Shown: piece by piece, positions 35,484 to 43,950 of the stretch
How the letters are laid out: each line of letters starts with the position of its first letter
Numbering within the stretch: position 1 is the first letter of the stretch
Source: Lachnospiraceae bacterium
GTDB lineage: Bacteria > Bacillota > Clostridia > Lachnospirales > Lachnospiraceae
Direction of reading: 5' to 3'
DNA length: 64,000 nt
Assembly (NCBI GenBank): GCA_910575275.1
Contig: CAJTEE010000006.1
Coordinates: forward strand, 220,860 to 284,859
The notes under the pieces: model-generated
The model's database searches: none
What the model saw: the letters and a program-made list of their open reading frames with translations, nothing else
Told to the model about the DNA's origin: nothing
Program-made: the position numbers and the translations under genes

Positions 35484-36359
35484 GTGAAAACAGAAAAAGT
35501 ACTTTGGAGGAAGAAATATATAACAGTTTTGATACTCTCTCTGCTTATTCTGGCGGCGGTTTTGTATGGAATACGAAATGGCAGAAGAAATGACAAAGGT
35601 GGAAATATCCTTGCCGGGGCAAGCCCGGACACAAGCGCTTTCCAGATGTATTATTTTGACGGGGAAACGGTTGCGGTCAGGACGCTGTATGACAGCGGTG
35701 CGGAGAAGGAAGTGATTAAAAAAATTAATGGTATCCCCCTCCAGGCGGCAGAGGAAGATGCCCTCTCCCAGATGGAGCCTCCCTTTTACGGGTTCTGGGT
35801 CAGCAGTCAGGATGGCTTTGACATTTCCGTGGCGGCCTCCGGCGGTGTCTGGCTTAAGAATGACGGGGCGGTTTATTATGGGGATACGGATTTGTCTGGT
35901 TTATGGGAACAGATGGAAGGCAAGGATGAGGATACCTGGAATGCCCTGAATTTTCCCAATGCGGGGCGTTTATCGGCATACCATACGATCTTCCTTCTGA
36001 AAGCGGATGAGCAGACGGCAGAAGTCCCGGAGGGTCTGACTTTGACGGTGGAGGACATAGGGACAAGCGAGATTACGGTACGGATTACCAATAACAGCGG
36101 GGAGGAATTTTCCTACGGGGAATACTTTTCTATCCAGAAGCAGATAGACGGCCAGTGGTATACGGTACCGGTAAGGGCGGATAACGTGGGATTCCAGGAT
36201 ATCGCCCATATCCTTCCGAACGGGGAGAGCGCCAGCGAGACCTATAATCTGAATATTTACGGTACGCTGGAACCGGGAACGTACAGGCTTGTGGTGGAAA
36301 CACTGAGCGCTGAGTTTCTGGTGGGGCATGGGAGGATGGCGGGAATAGAGGGGGAGTAA
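35484..36359 (+). CDS. Membrane-anchored protein with Ig-like domain
   Basis: About 291 residues from GTG 35484 (TTG 35481 also possible) behind AAAGGA. An N-terminal signal anchor (YITVLILSLLILAAVLYGI) is followed by a domain of about 140 residues without a recognised family, and a C-terminal bacterial Ig-like domain: GLTLTVEDIGTSEITVRITN, then YGEYFSIQKQIDGQWYTVP and a final LEPGTYRLVVE. It has a conserved-spacer promoter of its own. Confidence 0.75.
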   Translation: MKTEKVLWRKKYITVLILSLLILAAVLYGIRNGRRNDKGGNILAGASPDTSAFQMYYFDGETVAVRTLYDSGAEKEVIKKINGIPLQAAEEDALSQMEPPFYGFWVSSQDGFDISVAASGGVWLKNDGAVYYGDTDLSGLWEQMEGKDEDTWNALNFPNAGRLSAYHTIFLLKADEQTAEVPEGLTLTVEDIGTSEITVRITNNSGEEFSYGEYFSIQKQIDGQWYTVPVRADNVGFQDIAHILPNGESASETYNLNIYGTLEPGTYRLVVETLSAEFLVGHGRMAGIEGE

Positions 36360-36419
36360 ATGCTGTTAAAAACAGCATGGAGAAGGGATGTAACAGAAAA
36401 TGGAAAGTCCTTAAATGAG

Positions 36420-36460
36420 GGACATTCGACATAGGATATATGTTGGATGTCCTGTTTTGA
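36420..36460 (+). terminator. Terminator before the defence-like operon
   Basis: GGACATTCGACATA pairs with TATGTTGGATGTCC (12 of 14), followed by TGTTTTG. A smaller hairpin, TGCTGTT/AACAGCA, lies at 36361-36377. Together they isolate the next operon. Confidence 0.55.
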
Positions 36461-36479
36461 TGAATAATTTCAACAATAA

Positions 36480-36532
36480 ATATGAGAAAATATCTCATAT
36501 ATTGTTTACAAAATTTTAAAAATGAGTATAAT
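36480..36532 (+). promoter_or_regulatory. Promoter and dyad of the Rlo operon
   Basis: ATATGAGA-N5-TCTCATAT is a perfect 8-bp dyad at 36480-36500. TTTACA (36505-36510), a 16-bp spacer and a consensus TATAAT (36527-36532) follow. The dyad is at the usual place for an upstream regulator site. No regulator is encoded in the operon. Confidence 0.7.
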
Positions 36533-36569
36533 AGATATTGAAAGACACATAAACTGGAGGGAAAAAGAG

Positions 36570-37796
36570 ATGCTGTGCCAATTTACAGTGAAAAATTATA
36601 AAAGCATTCGGGATGAAATGACCTTTGATATGCAGGCAGCTGCTATTTCTGAACATGAAAATAATATAATTCGTGATAAAGATGGAGAATTGTTTTTGCC
36701 GATTTCTGCAATATATGGGCCAAATGGAGGTGGAAAGTCAAACGTATTGGAGGCAATGCATACGTTGGCTTCAAAAGTACTTCGTCCATTATATGCAACT
36801 GGTGATAAGGAGGAACGTATATTTCTTCAGAAAAGGCTGCTCATCGAACCTTTTGCATTCTCAAAAAAAACGAAAAGCCAGCCAACAGAGTTTGAAATTT
36901 TTTTCCGTACAGAAATTGCGGAGTATCGGTATAAACTCCATATCATGAAGGATGTTGTAAATTATGAAAGTTTGGACCGTGTAAAATTGGACACGGGACG
37001 ACGTTCAGCGCTTTTCGAACGGGATACGGAAGAAATTTCTTTAAAAGGTGTATTTTCCAAACTGAAAGCCAGTGAGGACTTGTCCGCGACATTACCGTTG
37101 CTGTCTTATCTTGGGATCACTTATAAAAAAAATGAGGTAGTAAAAGATGTTCTGGATTGGTTTGAATACGGAATTGATTTTTTAAACTATGGTAATCCGA
37201 TTGAAGAACTTCGTATGGCAGTATCAAATTCAGAGGATGTGAAGCAGCTTATGCTTGACATGATACAGGAAATGGATCTGGATATCGTGGATTTTCGTGT
37301 AGTTGAGGATGAAAATGACAGAATCGATGTGTATACAAAGCATTTGGTGGATGGCTATGAGACGGAGTTAAACTTACTGGAAGAATCCAGCGGGACAAGG
37401 AAATTATTTGGTTTAATGCCATTTATTGCTGGATGTTTACTTACGGGAACCGTTTTGGTTATTGATGAACTGGATGCAAAGATACATCCTGTTTTGCTGC
37501 GTCATATTATTATGATGTTTAATGATATGAGTATTAATAAAAAGAAAGCACAATTAATCTTCACATCCCATGATCTGTCTACAATGAACAATGAAGTGTT
37601 TCGAAGGGATGAAATCTGGTTCGTGGCAAAAGGGAATGCTCAAAACTCTAAATTGTATTCATTGGTGGAATTTAAGAACGAAAAAGGCGAATCTGTTCGT
37701 AAGGATGCCAAATTCGATAAGCAATATCTGGAAGGAAAATATGGCGCTGATCCGTATCTCAAAAGAATTATAGATTGGGGGAAGGTCAATGCCTAA
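36570..37796 (+). CDS. rloA: AAA-family ATPase, RloA/AbiLi type
   Basis: A 408-residue protein from ATG 36570 (CTGGAGGGAAA upstream; the promoter start site lies after the earlier ATG 36522). Walker A is IYGPNGGGKSNVLEA near residue 47; a D-rich Walker B VLVIDELDAKIHPVLL near residue 300 and the H-loop FTSHDLS follow, typical of OLD/SMC-like ATPases. A signature-like EESSGTRKLF precedes Walker B. In known RloA/RloB (AbiLi/AbiLii) pairs, which act in phage defence by abortive infection, this ATPase is the sensor or regulator. The gene overlaps rloB by 8 bp and is much more AT-rich than DNA to either side. Confidence 0.85.
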   Translation: MLCQFTVKNYKSIRDEMTFDMQAAAISEHENNIIRDKDGELFLPISAIYGPNGGGKSNVLEAMHTLASKVLRPLYATGDKEERIFLQKRLLIEPFAFSKKTKSQPTEFEIFFRTEIAEYRYKLHIMKDVVNYESLDRVKLDTGRRSALFERDTEEISLKGVFSKLKASEDLSATLPLLSYLGITYKKNEVVKDVLDWFEYGIDFLNYGNPIEELRMAVSNSEDVKQLMLDMIQEMDLDIVDFRVVEDENDRIDVYTKHLVDGYETELNLLEESSGTRKLFGLMPFIAGCLLTGTVLVIDELDAKIHPVLLRHIIMMFNDMSINKKKAQLIFTSHDLSTMNNEVFRRDEIWFVAKGNAQNSKLYSLVEFKNEKGESVRKDAKFDKQYLEGKYGADPYLKRIIDWGKVNA

Positions 37797-38499
37797 AAAA
37801 GCCGGAATGGAGAAGTGGAAAAAGAAGCGCCGTCAGGAGTATCTGGAAATGAAGCAGTACAGATACTATATCTTCTGCGAGGGGCAGCAGACAGAACCTC
37901 TGTATTTTATGGGATTCAAAAAGCTGATTGAAGATAATCCGATTTATAAGGATATGGTTCTAATTGAAATAGAACCCTGTCAGGCAGAAACGATGCGAGT
38001 AATCGGAATGGCGGAAAGATATGTAAAGAAGAACAAAATCCAAAAGGGCCAGATTTGGTGCGTTTATGATAAAGACAGCTTTCCGGCAGATGATTTTAAT
38101 GGTGTTGTCAATCGGGCAGAGAACTTAAATAAAGAAAGTTCTCAACTTCAATATCATACAGCATGGAGTAATGAATGTATTGAGTTCTGGTTTCTTTTGC
38201 ATTTTGCATATTATACAGCGAATAATCACCGGGGGGAATACATAGCATTTCTGAATGATCAATTCAGGGAATTGGGGATTGGAAAATATCAGAAAAATAT
38301 GAAAGATATTTTTGATATTTTGACGGAAAAAGGAAATCCAAAGCTGGCAATTCGATATGCCAAACGTATCATAAACGATGGTAAAAGTAAGACACCAGCA
38401 GAAATTGCGCCGGGAACGAAGGTGTATGAGTTGGTGGAAGAACTGGTTAAGTATTTGCCGGAGCATGTTGCACAGAGATTTAAGGAAGCTTGCAATTAA
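37789..38499 (+). CDS. rloB: RloB/AbiLii-type TOPRIM-like protein
   Basis: A 236-residue protein. YYIFCEGQQTEPLYF places acidic residues E31 and E36, and VYDKDSFPADDF gives the DxD near residue 94; together these match the TOPRIM-type metal-binding pattern seen in RloB-like proteins. WSNECIEFWFLLHF is the third conserved block of that family. It is thought to be the toxic effector (nuclease) controlled by the ATPase. Overlap with rloA implies a fixed ratio of the two. Confidence 0.85.
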   Translation: MPKKAGMEKWKKKRRQEYLEMKQYRYYIFCEGQQTEPLYFMGFKKLIEDNPIYKDMVLIEIEPCQAETMRVIGMAERYVKKNKIQKGQIWCVYDKDSFPADDFNGVVNRAENLNKESSQLQYHTAWSNECIEFWFLLHFAYYTANNHRGEYIAFLNDQFRELGIGKYQKNMKDIFDILTEKGNPKLAIRYAKRIINDGKSKTPAEIAPGTKVYELVEELVKYLPEHVAQRFKEACN

Positions 38500-38512
38500 A
38501 GGGGGAGAGTAT

Positions 38513-40480
38513 TTGGATACATCAGTAAAAAACAAAAAACTACGAACTTTGCCTTGGTATGCTTTACATGATATTGCAGTAAAAAAGGGAATAGAAGAAA
38601 AAGAAGTTAACGGAAAGGAAAAGAATACAATAATAGATAAGATATTATCTTATGGGATCCTTTCGGATGAGGAAATAGAGCAATATGTAAATGATTATAT
38701 TTATGGTGACCGAGTAACGTTTACGTTATGGACATTTCAATCATCGTTGAAAGATTCAGATTATGGTATTGTTAATTCCCTGGAAAATGTGGAGGAGGAA
38801 TATCTTTCTGTTTCTGGATATAGAAAATTAAAAATTTTATCTGTAAAAGAATATGAGGACCGTACAGAAGTTTTATATGTTTATAGCAAAGAATATACTT
38901 ATGTTAATGAGGATGGGCAAAATGCCAGTGTATGGGAACAACATAGAGGATGCTTATGGATTGGAAAGGCATCAACATATCTTGCCTGCATTAGTAAACA
39001 TGAGAAAATGACGGCTTTTATGACAAAATACATTGCTGATTTATTTAAAAACCCGGTAACACAAATAAAGCCCCCAAAATCAGCAATTGACAAATGCACA
39101 AATTCTAAGGCCATAAGCAGAATTGTGTTGCAGGGAAAAGGTGGAGAGAAAACAATTGTGTCAAGAGCTGGGGGAATTACGCCTGATCAAGAAGAAGAGA
39201 TTAGCAGAATTCGTTCTGAGAGAATTGATACATCTGGGAGTTTTATCTCGGCAATTACCGAGAATATTGATGCTACGATTAAATATAATGTTAGAAACGG
39301 CAGTATTGGAATTTATAAACATTTGCCAGCTTCTGTTCTGTTTGAGTGGTCTGAAAATTCGATTAAAATTATTTTGGAGGAAATTGAAAAATTAAAAGGG
39401 AAGCCAGCTGAAGAAATTTTTAAAGAAGTAGGACAGGAAATAAAATGGACAGGGGCAAGCGGAATTGAAATTACGCAACTGAATTGGTATTTGACACAAA
39501 TTATAGCTTCTCTTGATAGAGACGAGTATGAGTTCCAGATTCCGGTAGATAAATTATCGGTATTGGATAATAGTAAATGGTTTATCAAGTTTCCGAGAAT
39601 ATATTGCAAAACTTGTGATTCTTATGAGACTCCATATTGCACTGAATGTGGAACAGAGTTGAAGATGGGAAGGGGGATAATAAAAGAATGTGAGTGTGGG
39701 GCACCCTTAAAAATTAAATGTGCGGATGGTCATGATACTTGTGAGATTGTAAATTGGTATGTTCCAAGATCTATATTGGTAAGTATGATCAATAAAAATA
39801 TTCAGAAAATATTTAAAGACTATTCTTTAGAATATAATATCTGCATTGTAGGCGATATGGGATATATTGTTAATGGAACAGAGAATTTGCAAACAGAAGT
39901 TGAAATTCCATTTGCAGCAATAGAATGCTTTAAACATGATTCAGTGGCCCTTACACATAGAGTGAAAGCTTATGCGGTAAATATGAATGAGAAATGTGGT
40001 TCTGGAACCTGTTCATATGCAAAAATTGAAAAATGTACTGAAAATGATGGAATGGCATGTTTACCTAAAGTTTTTTATACCATTTTACCAGGCTATCGTC
40101 CACAACCTCACAAAGGCATGGAGTATGGGGATGTTGCTGCGGAAGTGAAAATTGGAAATAAAGCATATGATTTAAAGGGTATCATAAAAAAGAATAGTGA
40201 AAACCGACCTAGAAAATCTGTTAATGATGATGAAAAAATAAGAAAACCACTATTATCAACATCAGGAGAAGGGCAGGAGATAATTCGTCAGTTTGTGGAG
40301 CAGGGAATGATAGATGCTCGTTGTCAAATAATAGCAGTAGTCATTCCGCAATATATTGATGCAGGATTTAAAGGAACTTTGAGACACTTGGCAAGGTTGT
40401 CTGGAAAGAAAGTAACATTTATTGAATTGGACGAGTTATCCGAGCTGATTTCAATTAACAAAAAAATATTGGTATCATAA
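38513..40480 (+). CDS. Third operon gene: zinc-ribbon protein with PD-(D/E)XK-like end
   Basis: A 655-residue protein from TTG 38513, 4 bp behind GGGGGAG and 13 bp after rloB. I do not recognise it as a named family. Residues 5-45 (WYALHDIAVKKGI ... KNTIIDKILSYGI) have a SAP-like helix pattern, often DNA-binding. Residues about 365-410 hold a zinc ribbon (CKTCDSYETPYCTECG, then CECG and CADGHDTC), and CGSGTCSYAKIEKC is a further Cys cluster. Near residue 539, GDVAAEVKIG fits the D-x(n)-E-x-K core of PD-(D/E)XK nucleases, followed by GQEIIRQFVEQGMIDARCQI. This third partner is not part of the RloAB pair as I know it. Confidence 0.72.
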   Translation: MDTSVKNKKLRTLPWYALHDIAVKKGIEEKEVNGKEKNTIIDKILSYGILSDEEIEQYVNDYIYGDRVTFTLWTFQSSLKDSDYGIVNSLENVEEEYLSVSGYRKLKILSVKEYEDRTEVLYVYSKEYTYVNEDGQNASVWEQHRGCLWIGKASTYLACISKHEKMTAFMTKYIADLFKNPVTQIKPPKSAIDKCTNSKAISRIVLQGKGGEKTIVSRAGGITPDQEEEISRIRSERIDTSGSFISAITENIDATIKYNVRNGSIGIYKHLPASVLFEWSENSIKIILEEIEKLKGKPAEEIFKEVGQEIKWTGASGIEITQLNWYLTQIIASLDRDEYEFQIPVDKLSVLDNSKWFIKFPRIYCKTCDSYETPYCTECGTELKMGRGIIKECECGAPLKIKCADGHDTCEIVNWYVPRSILVSMINKNIQKIFKDYSLEYNICIVGDMGYIVNGTENLQTEVEIPFAAIECFKHDSVALTHRVKAYAVNMNEKCGSGTCSYAKIEKCTENDGMACLPKVFYTILPGYRPQPHKGMEYGDVAAEVKIGNKAYDLKGIIKKNSENRPRKSVNDDEKIRKPLLSTSGEGQEIIRQFVEQGMIDARCQIIAVVIPQYIDAGFKGTLRHLARLSGKKVTFIELDELSELISINKKILVS

Positions 40481-40483
40481 TGC

Positions 40484-40522
40484 AATAGGAACCTTTGGAA
40501 AAATCCAGAGGTTCTTATTGTT
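40484..40522 (+). terminator. Terminator hairpin of the Rlo operon
   Basis: AATAGGAACCTTTGGA pairs with TCCAGAGGTTCTTATT (14 of 16 bases) around a 4-base loop. It ends the AT-rich three-gene unit. Confidence 0.65.
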
Positions 40523-40598
40523 ACTATACGCTGTTAAAGATTTGACGGAGGACTCGAAAATAAAGAAGTGGGAATGAAGTTTGTCTGTTCTGAAAAGG

Positions 40599-40640
40599 GC
40601 AAAAAAAGTCGAGTACATTTTCCGGCATGCTGTTATACTA
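40599..40640 (+). promoter_or_regulatory. Shared box and -10 before the uvrA-like gene
   Basis: GCAAAAAAAGTCGAG (40599-40613) is identical over 15 bp to 42957-42971 upstream of the AraC gene. TATACT lies about 20 bp downstream of GTCGAG. The shared box is a likely site of the AraC-type regulator. Confidence 0.5.
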
Positions 40641-40675
40641 CTAAGACCAGGCCAAAGGCCAGAAAGGAGAACATC

Positions 40676-42922
40676 ATGCCAGATCAGAATCATATCGTTA
40701 TTCAGGGCTTATGCCAGAACAATCTGAAAAATATTTCCTTAAAGATACCAAAACAAAAGCTCGTTGTATTCACCGGGGTCTCCGGCTCCGGGAAATCCAG
40801 CATCGTGTTTGACACCATTGCGGCAGAGAGCCAGCGCCAGATGAACGAGACCTACAGCGCTTATGTCCGGGGCAGGCTCCCGAAGTATGAGAAACCAAAG
40901 GCGGAAAGAATCGAAAACCTTTCCCCCTCGGTCATCATTGACCAGAACCCCCTTGGGGGCAACGCCCGTTCCACGGTGGGGACCATCAGCGACATGTATT
41001 CCGCCCTGCGGCTGCTCTACTCCCGGATCGGGGAACCCCATGTGGGAACACCCTCCTGCTTTTCCTTCAACAATCCGGGGGGCATGTGTCCGGAGTGTTC
41101 CGGATTGGGGAAGGTGATGACGCTGGACGTCCTTCCTCTTATAAAGGAAGATAAAAGCTGGAATGAGGGGATGGTGGAGCTGCCCACGTTCCGTGTGGGG
41201 AACTGGTACTGGAAGCAGTATACAGACAGCGGCCTGTTTGACCTGGATAAAAAATGGCAGGACTATTCCGAAAGGGAACGGAACCTTCTGCTGTACGGTT
41301 CGGAGGAACCGGGCGGGAAGCGGGTGTCGAAGCAGGTGGAGGGCATCCACAACATGATGAGCCGGCTGCTGTTAAAAAGGGACAGCTCCGAACTTGGGGA
41401 AACTTCTGCAGGCCGGCTGGCAAAATATGTCCGGGAATCCGACTGTCCCCTCTGCCATGGGAAACGCCTAAACGGGGCGGCCCTGTCCTGTAAGATTGCC
41501 GGGTATGATATCAGCGAGATGTGTGAGATGGAGTTGACAGAACTGAAACGGGTTCTGGGGACAGTCACAGACCCAAGGGGCAGGTCGGTGGCGGAGAGCC
41601 TGGTTATGACCCTGACCCGCATGATCGAGATCGGCCTCCCTTACCTTTCCCTGAACCGGGAAGCGGCTACCTTGTCCGGCGGGGAGGCACAGCGCCTGAA
41701 GCTGGTGCGCTACATGGGGAGCGCCCTCACGGGCATGCTCTATATTTTCGATGAGCCAAGCACCGGGATGCACCCACGGGATGTACACCGCATGACCAGG
41801 CTGCTGCGTGCCCTCCGGGATAAGGGGAATACGGTCCTGGTGGTGGAGCATGATAAGGATGTAATCTCCATTGCGGATGAAGTGATCGATGTGGGGCCGC
41901 TGGCAGGAAAAAACGGCGGGGAGGTTCTCTATCAGGGCAGCTATCAGGGGCTCCTTGGCTCCGGCACATTAACCGGGAAGGCCATGGAGATGGAGATACC
42001 CTTTAAGGCGGAGCCAAGGAAGCCCCAAGGGTTCCTGCCTGTCAAACATGCCAGCCTGCACAATCTGAAACAGGTTTCCGTTGATATCCCCCTGCGTGTG
42101 TTGACTGCGGTGACCGGTGTGGCAGGCTCCGGGAAAAGCTCCCTGATCCGGGACGTGTTTGCCGGGCAGTATCCGGAACAGGTCATCCTGGTGGACCAGT
42201 CCCCGGTGACAGCCACCGGGCGTTCAACCCCGGCCACCTTCCTGGGGTTTTTCGATGATATCCGAAAACAGATGGCGAAAGAAAACAACGTGAGCGCCGC
42301 CCTATTTTCCTTTAACAGCAAAGGCGCCTGCCCGGTCTGCAAAGGACGGGGGGCTGTCACCACCGAGCTGGTCTTCATGGACCCGGTGACGACCACCTGC
42401 GAGGCTTGCGGCGGGAGCCGTTACAGCAACGAGGCGCTTTCCTATTTATACAAAGGGAAAAATATTGTGGAGATTCTGGATATGAGCGCAGAGGAGGCCG
42501 AAGGCTTCTTTTCCGGCCGTCCGAAAATCTGCAGGGCGCTGCACGCCATGGTGGAGGTGGGGCTTCCCTACCTTTCCCTTGGACAGCCCTTATCCACTCT
42601 GTCAGGGGGCGAGCGGCAGCGGGTAAAGCTGGCAAAATACCTGGGACAGAAGGGGAACATCTATGTGCTGGATGAACCCACCACCGGGCTCCATGCTTCC
42701 GATGTGAAGACAATTATGAAACTTCTGGACGGCTTTGTGGAGCAGGGGAACACGGTGGTTGTGATCGAACATAACATGGATGTGGTAAAGCTGGCGGATT
42801 ACGTGATTGACATGGGGCCGGACGGGGGGACGATGGGAGGCGAGGTAGTCTTTACCGGAACCCCGCAGGAGCTGGCGGAATATGGACAGACCATTACGGC
42901 TGATTATCTAAGGAAATGCTGA
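40676..42922 (+). CDS. UvrA-like ABC ATPase (short form)
   Basis: A 748-residue protein from ATG 40676 behind GAAAGGAG; true UvrA is about 940. Two ABC cassettes are complete: Walker A GVSGSGKSS (near 32) and GVAGSGKSS (near 482), signatures LSGGEAQRLKL and LSGGERQRVKL, Walker B IFDEPSTGMHP and VLDEPTTGLHA. Zinc modules CPECSGLG/CPLCHG and CPVCKGRG/CEACGG are present. The short form (UvrA2 or DrrC-like) is linked in other bacteria to tolerance of DNA-binding drugs. A shared upstream box ties it to the AraC regulator that follows. Confidence 0.88.
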   Translation: MPDQNHIVIQGLCQNNLKNISLKIPKQKLVVFTGVSGSGKSSIVFDTIAAESQRQMNETYSAYVRGRLPKYEKPKAERIENLSPSVIIDQNPLGGNARSTVGTISDMYSALRLLYSRIGEPHVGTPSCFSFNNPGGMCPECSGLGKVMTLDVLPLIKEDKSWNEGMVELPTFRVGNWYWKQYTDSGLFDLDKKWQDYSERERNLLLYGSEEPGGKRVSKQVEGIHNMMSRLLLKRDSSELGETSAGRLAKYVRESDCPLCHGKRLNGAALSCKIAGYDISEMCEMELTELKRVLGTVTDPRGRSVAESLVMTLTRMIEIGLPYLSLNREAATLSGGEAQRLKLVRYMGSALTGMLYIFDEPSTGMHPRDVHRMTRLLRALRDKGNTVLVVEHDKDVISIADEVIDVGPLAGKNGGEVLYQGSYQGLLGSGTLTGKAMEMEIPFKAEPRKPQGFLPVKHASLHNLKQVSVDIPLRVLTAVTGVAGSGKSSLIRDVFAGQYPEQVILVDQSPVTATGRSTPATFLGFFDDIRKQMAKENNVSAALFSFNSKGACPVCKGRGAVTTELVFMDPVTTTCEACGGSRYSNEALSYLYKGKNIVEILDMSAEEAEGFFSGRPKICRALHAMVEVGLPYLSLGQPLSTLSGGERQRVKLAKYLGQKGNIYVLDEPTTGLHASDVKTIMKLLDGFVEQGNTVVVIEHNMDVVKLADYVIDMGPDGGTMGGEVVFTGTPQELAEYGQTITADYLRKC

Positions 42923-42939
42923 TTAAATCAGCGTTTCCC
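42911..42939 (+). terminator. Terminator overlapping the uvrA-like stop
   Basis: GGAAATGCTGAT and ATCAGCGTTTCC form a near-perfect stem over the stop codon, followed by CTAAAAAA. It may act for both directions. Confidence 0.6.
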
Positions 42940-42956
42940 TAAAAAACCCGAAAACA

Positions 42957-43000
42957 GCAAAAAAAGTCGAGACAAAAAGCGGGGATCATTATAAAATAGT
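42957..43000 (+). promoter_or_regulatory. Shared box and -10 before the AraC gene
   Basis: GCAAAAAAAGTCGAG (42957-42971) followed by TATAAA about 18 bp after GTCGAG. Identical box at 40599-40613. Confidence 0.5.
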
Positions 43001-43025
43001 AACTCCAAGAAGGAGGTGGTTTATT

Positions 43026-43916
43026 TTGAAAGAACAGACAGCGGCGGTCCAGAGGATGCAGGATTATATCGAAACCCATCTGGAAGCGGATATCACACTG
43101 GCACAGCTGTCAGCCGTCTCCCTGTTTTCCCCCTGGCATTCCTACCGGCTGTTTAAGGAGTTTTTGGGGGTGACGCCGGCAGAATATATCCGCAGGCTCC
43201 GGCTTTCCCGTTCCGCCATGCGGCTGAAGGAGGAACAGTGCCTTGTGACGGAGGCGGCCTTTGACTGCGGGTTTGGCAGTGTGGACGGGTATACCCGTGC
43301 CTTTTACCGGGAATTCGGCTGCAGGCCGGGGGAATATCTGAAGGACCCGGTGCCCATTGCCCTGTTTATCCCATATGGCGTAAAATTCAGAGAACTGAGG
43401 GAGGATGTTTTGGATATGGAAATGAAGAATCTGCAGAGCGTATTTGTCCAGGTAATCCGGAAACCGGAGAGAAAAGTCATCATCAAACGGGGGATAAAAG
43501 CGGAAGATTATTTTGCGTACTGTGAAGAAGTGAGCTGCGAGGTCTGGGGGATATTAAAAAGCATGGATTCTCTCTGTGGGGAGCCGGTCTGCCTGTGGCT
43601 GCCGGATGCCTATAAAAAGCCCGGCACCTCCACCTATGTACAGGGCGTGGAGGCAGAGGCGGATTACGAAGGGGAAATCCCGGAGGGATTTGATGTCATT
43701 TCCCTGCCTGCCGCCGAGTATCTGGCAGTCCAGGGGGAGCCTTTCCGGGAGGAGGATTATTCCCAGGCGATTCTTGCCGTACAGTATGCCATCGACCACT
43801 ATGACCCGACTGTAATCGGATACGAGTGGGACGAGGACAATCCCCGTATCCAGTTGGAACCCAGAGGGGAGAGGGGATATATCGAGCTTCGGGCAATCAG
43901 AAAACAGCAGGTGTAA
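43026..43916 (+). CDS. AraC-family regulator with GyrI-like effector domain
   Basis: A 296-residue protein from TTG 43026 behind GAAGGAGG. The N-terminal 110 residues carry two AraC HTH motifs (ADITLAQLSAVSLFSPWHSY and VTEAAFDCGFGSVDGYTRAF). The C-terminal 150 residues are a GyrI-like ligand-binding domain (ISLPAAEYLAVQGEPF, then PRIQLEPRGERGYIEL). The order matches Rob/SoxS-like multidrug regulators that sense the drug directly. It probably controls its own gene, the uvrA-like gene and the ABC exporter that follows. Confidence 0.88.
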   Translation: MKEQTAAVQRMQDYIETHLEADITLAQLSAVSLFSPWHSYRLFKEFLGVTPAEYIRRLRLSRSAMRLKEEQCLVTEAAFDCGFGSVDGYTRAFYREFGCRPGEYLKDPVPIALFIPYGVKFRELREDVLDMEMKNLQSVFVQVIRKPERKVIIKRGIKAEDYFAYCEEVSCEVWGILKSMDSLCGEPVCLWLPDAYKKPGTSTYVQGVEAEADYEGEIPEGFDVISLPAAEYLAVQGEPFREEDYSQAILAVQYAIDHYDPTVIGYEWDEDNPRIQLEPRGERGYIELRAIRKQQV

Positions 43917-43950
43917 CGGTGCGTACCGTTATCTGAAAAAGGAGGATAAG

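Noticed and set aside
36360..36380. TGCTGTT/AACAGCA hairpin as a terminator
   Set aside because: No T run follows on either strand; the stronger hairpin at 36420 serves better.
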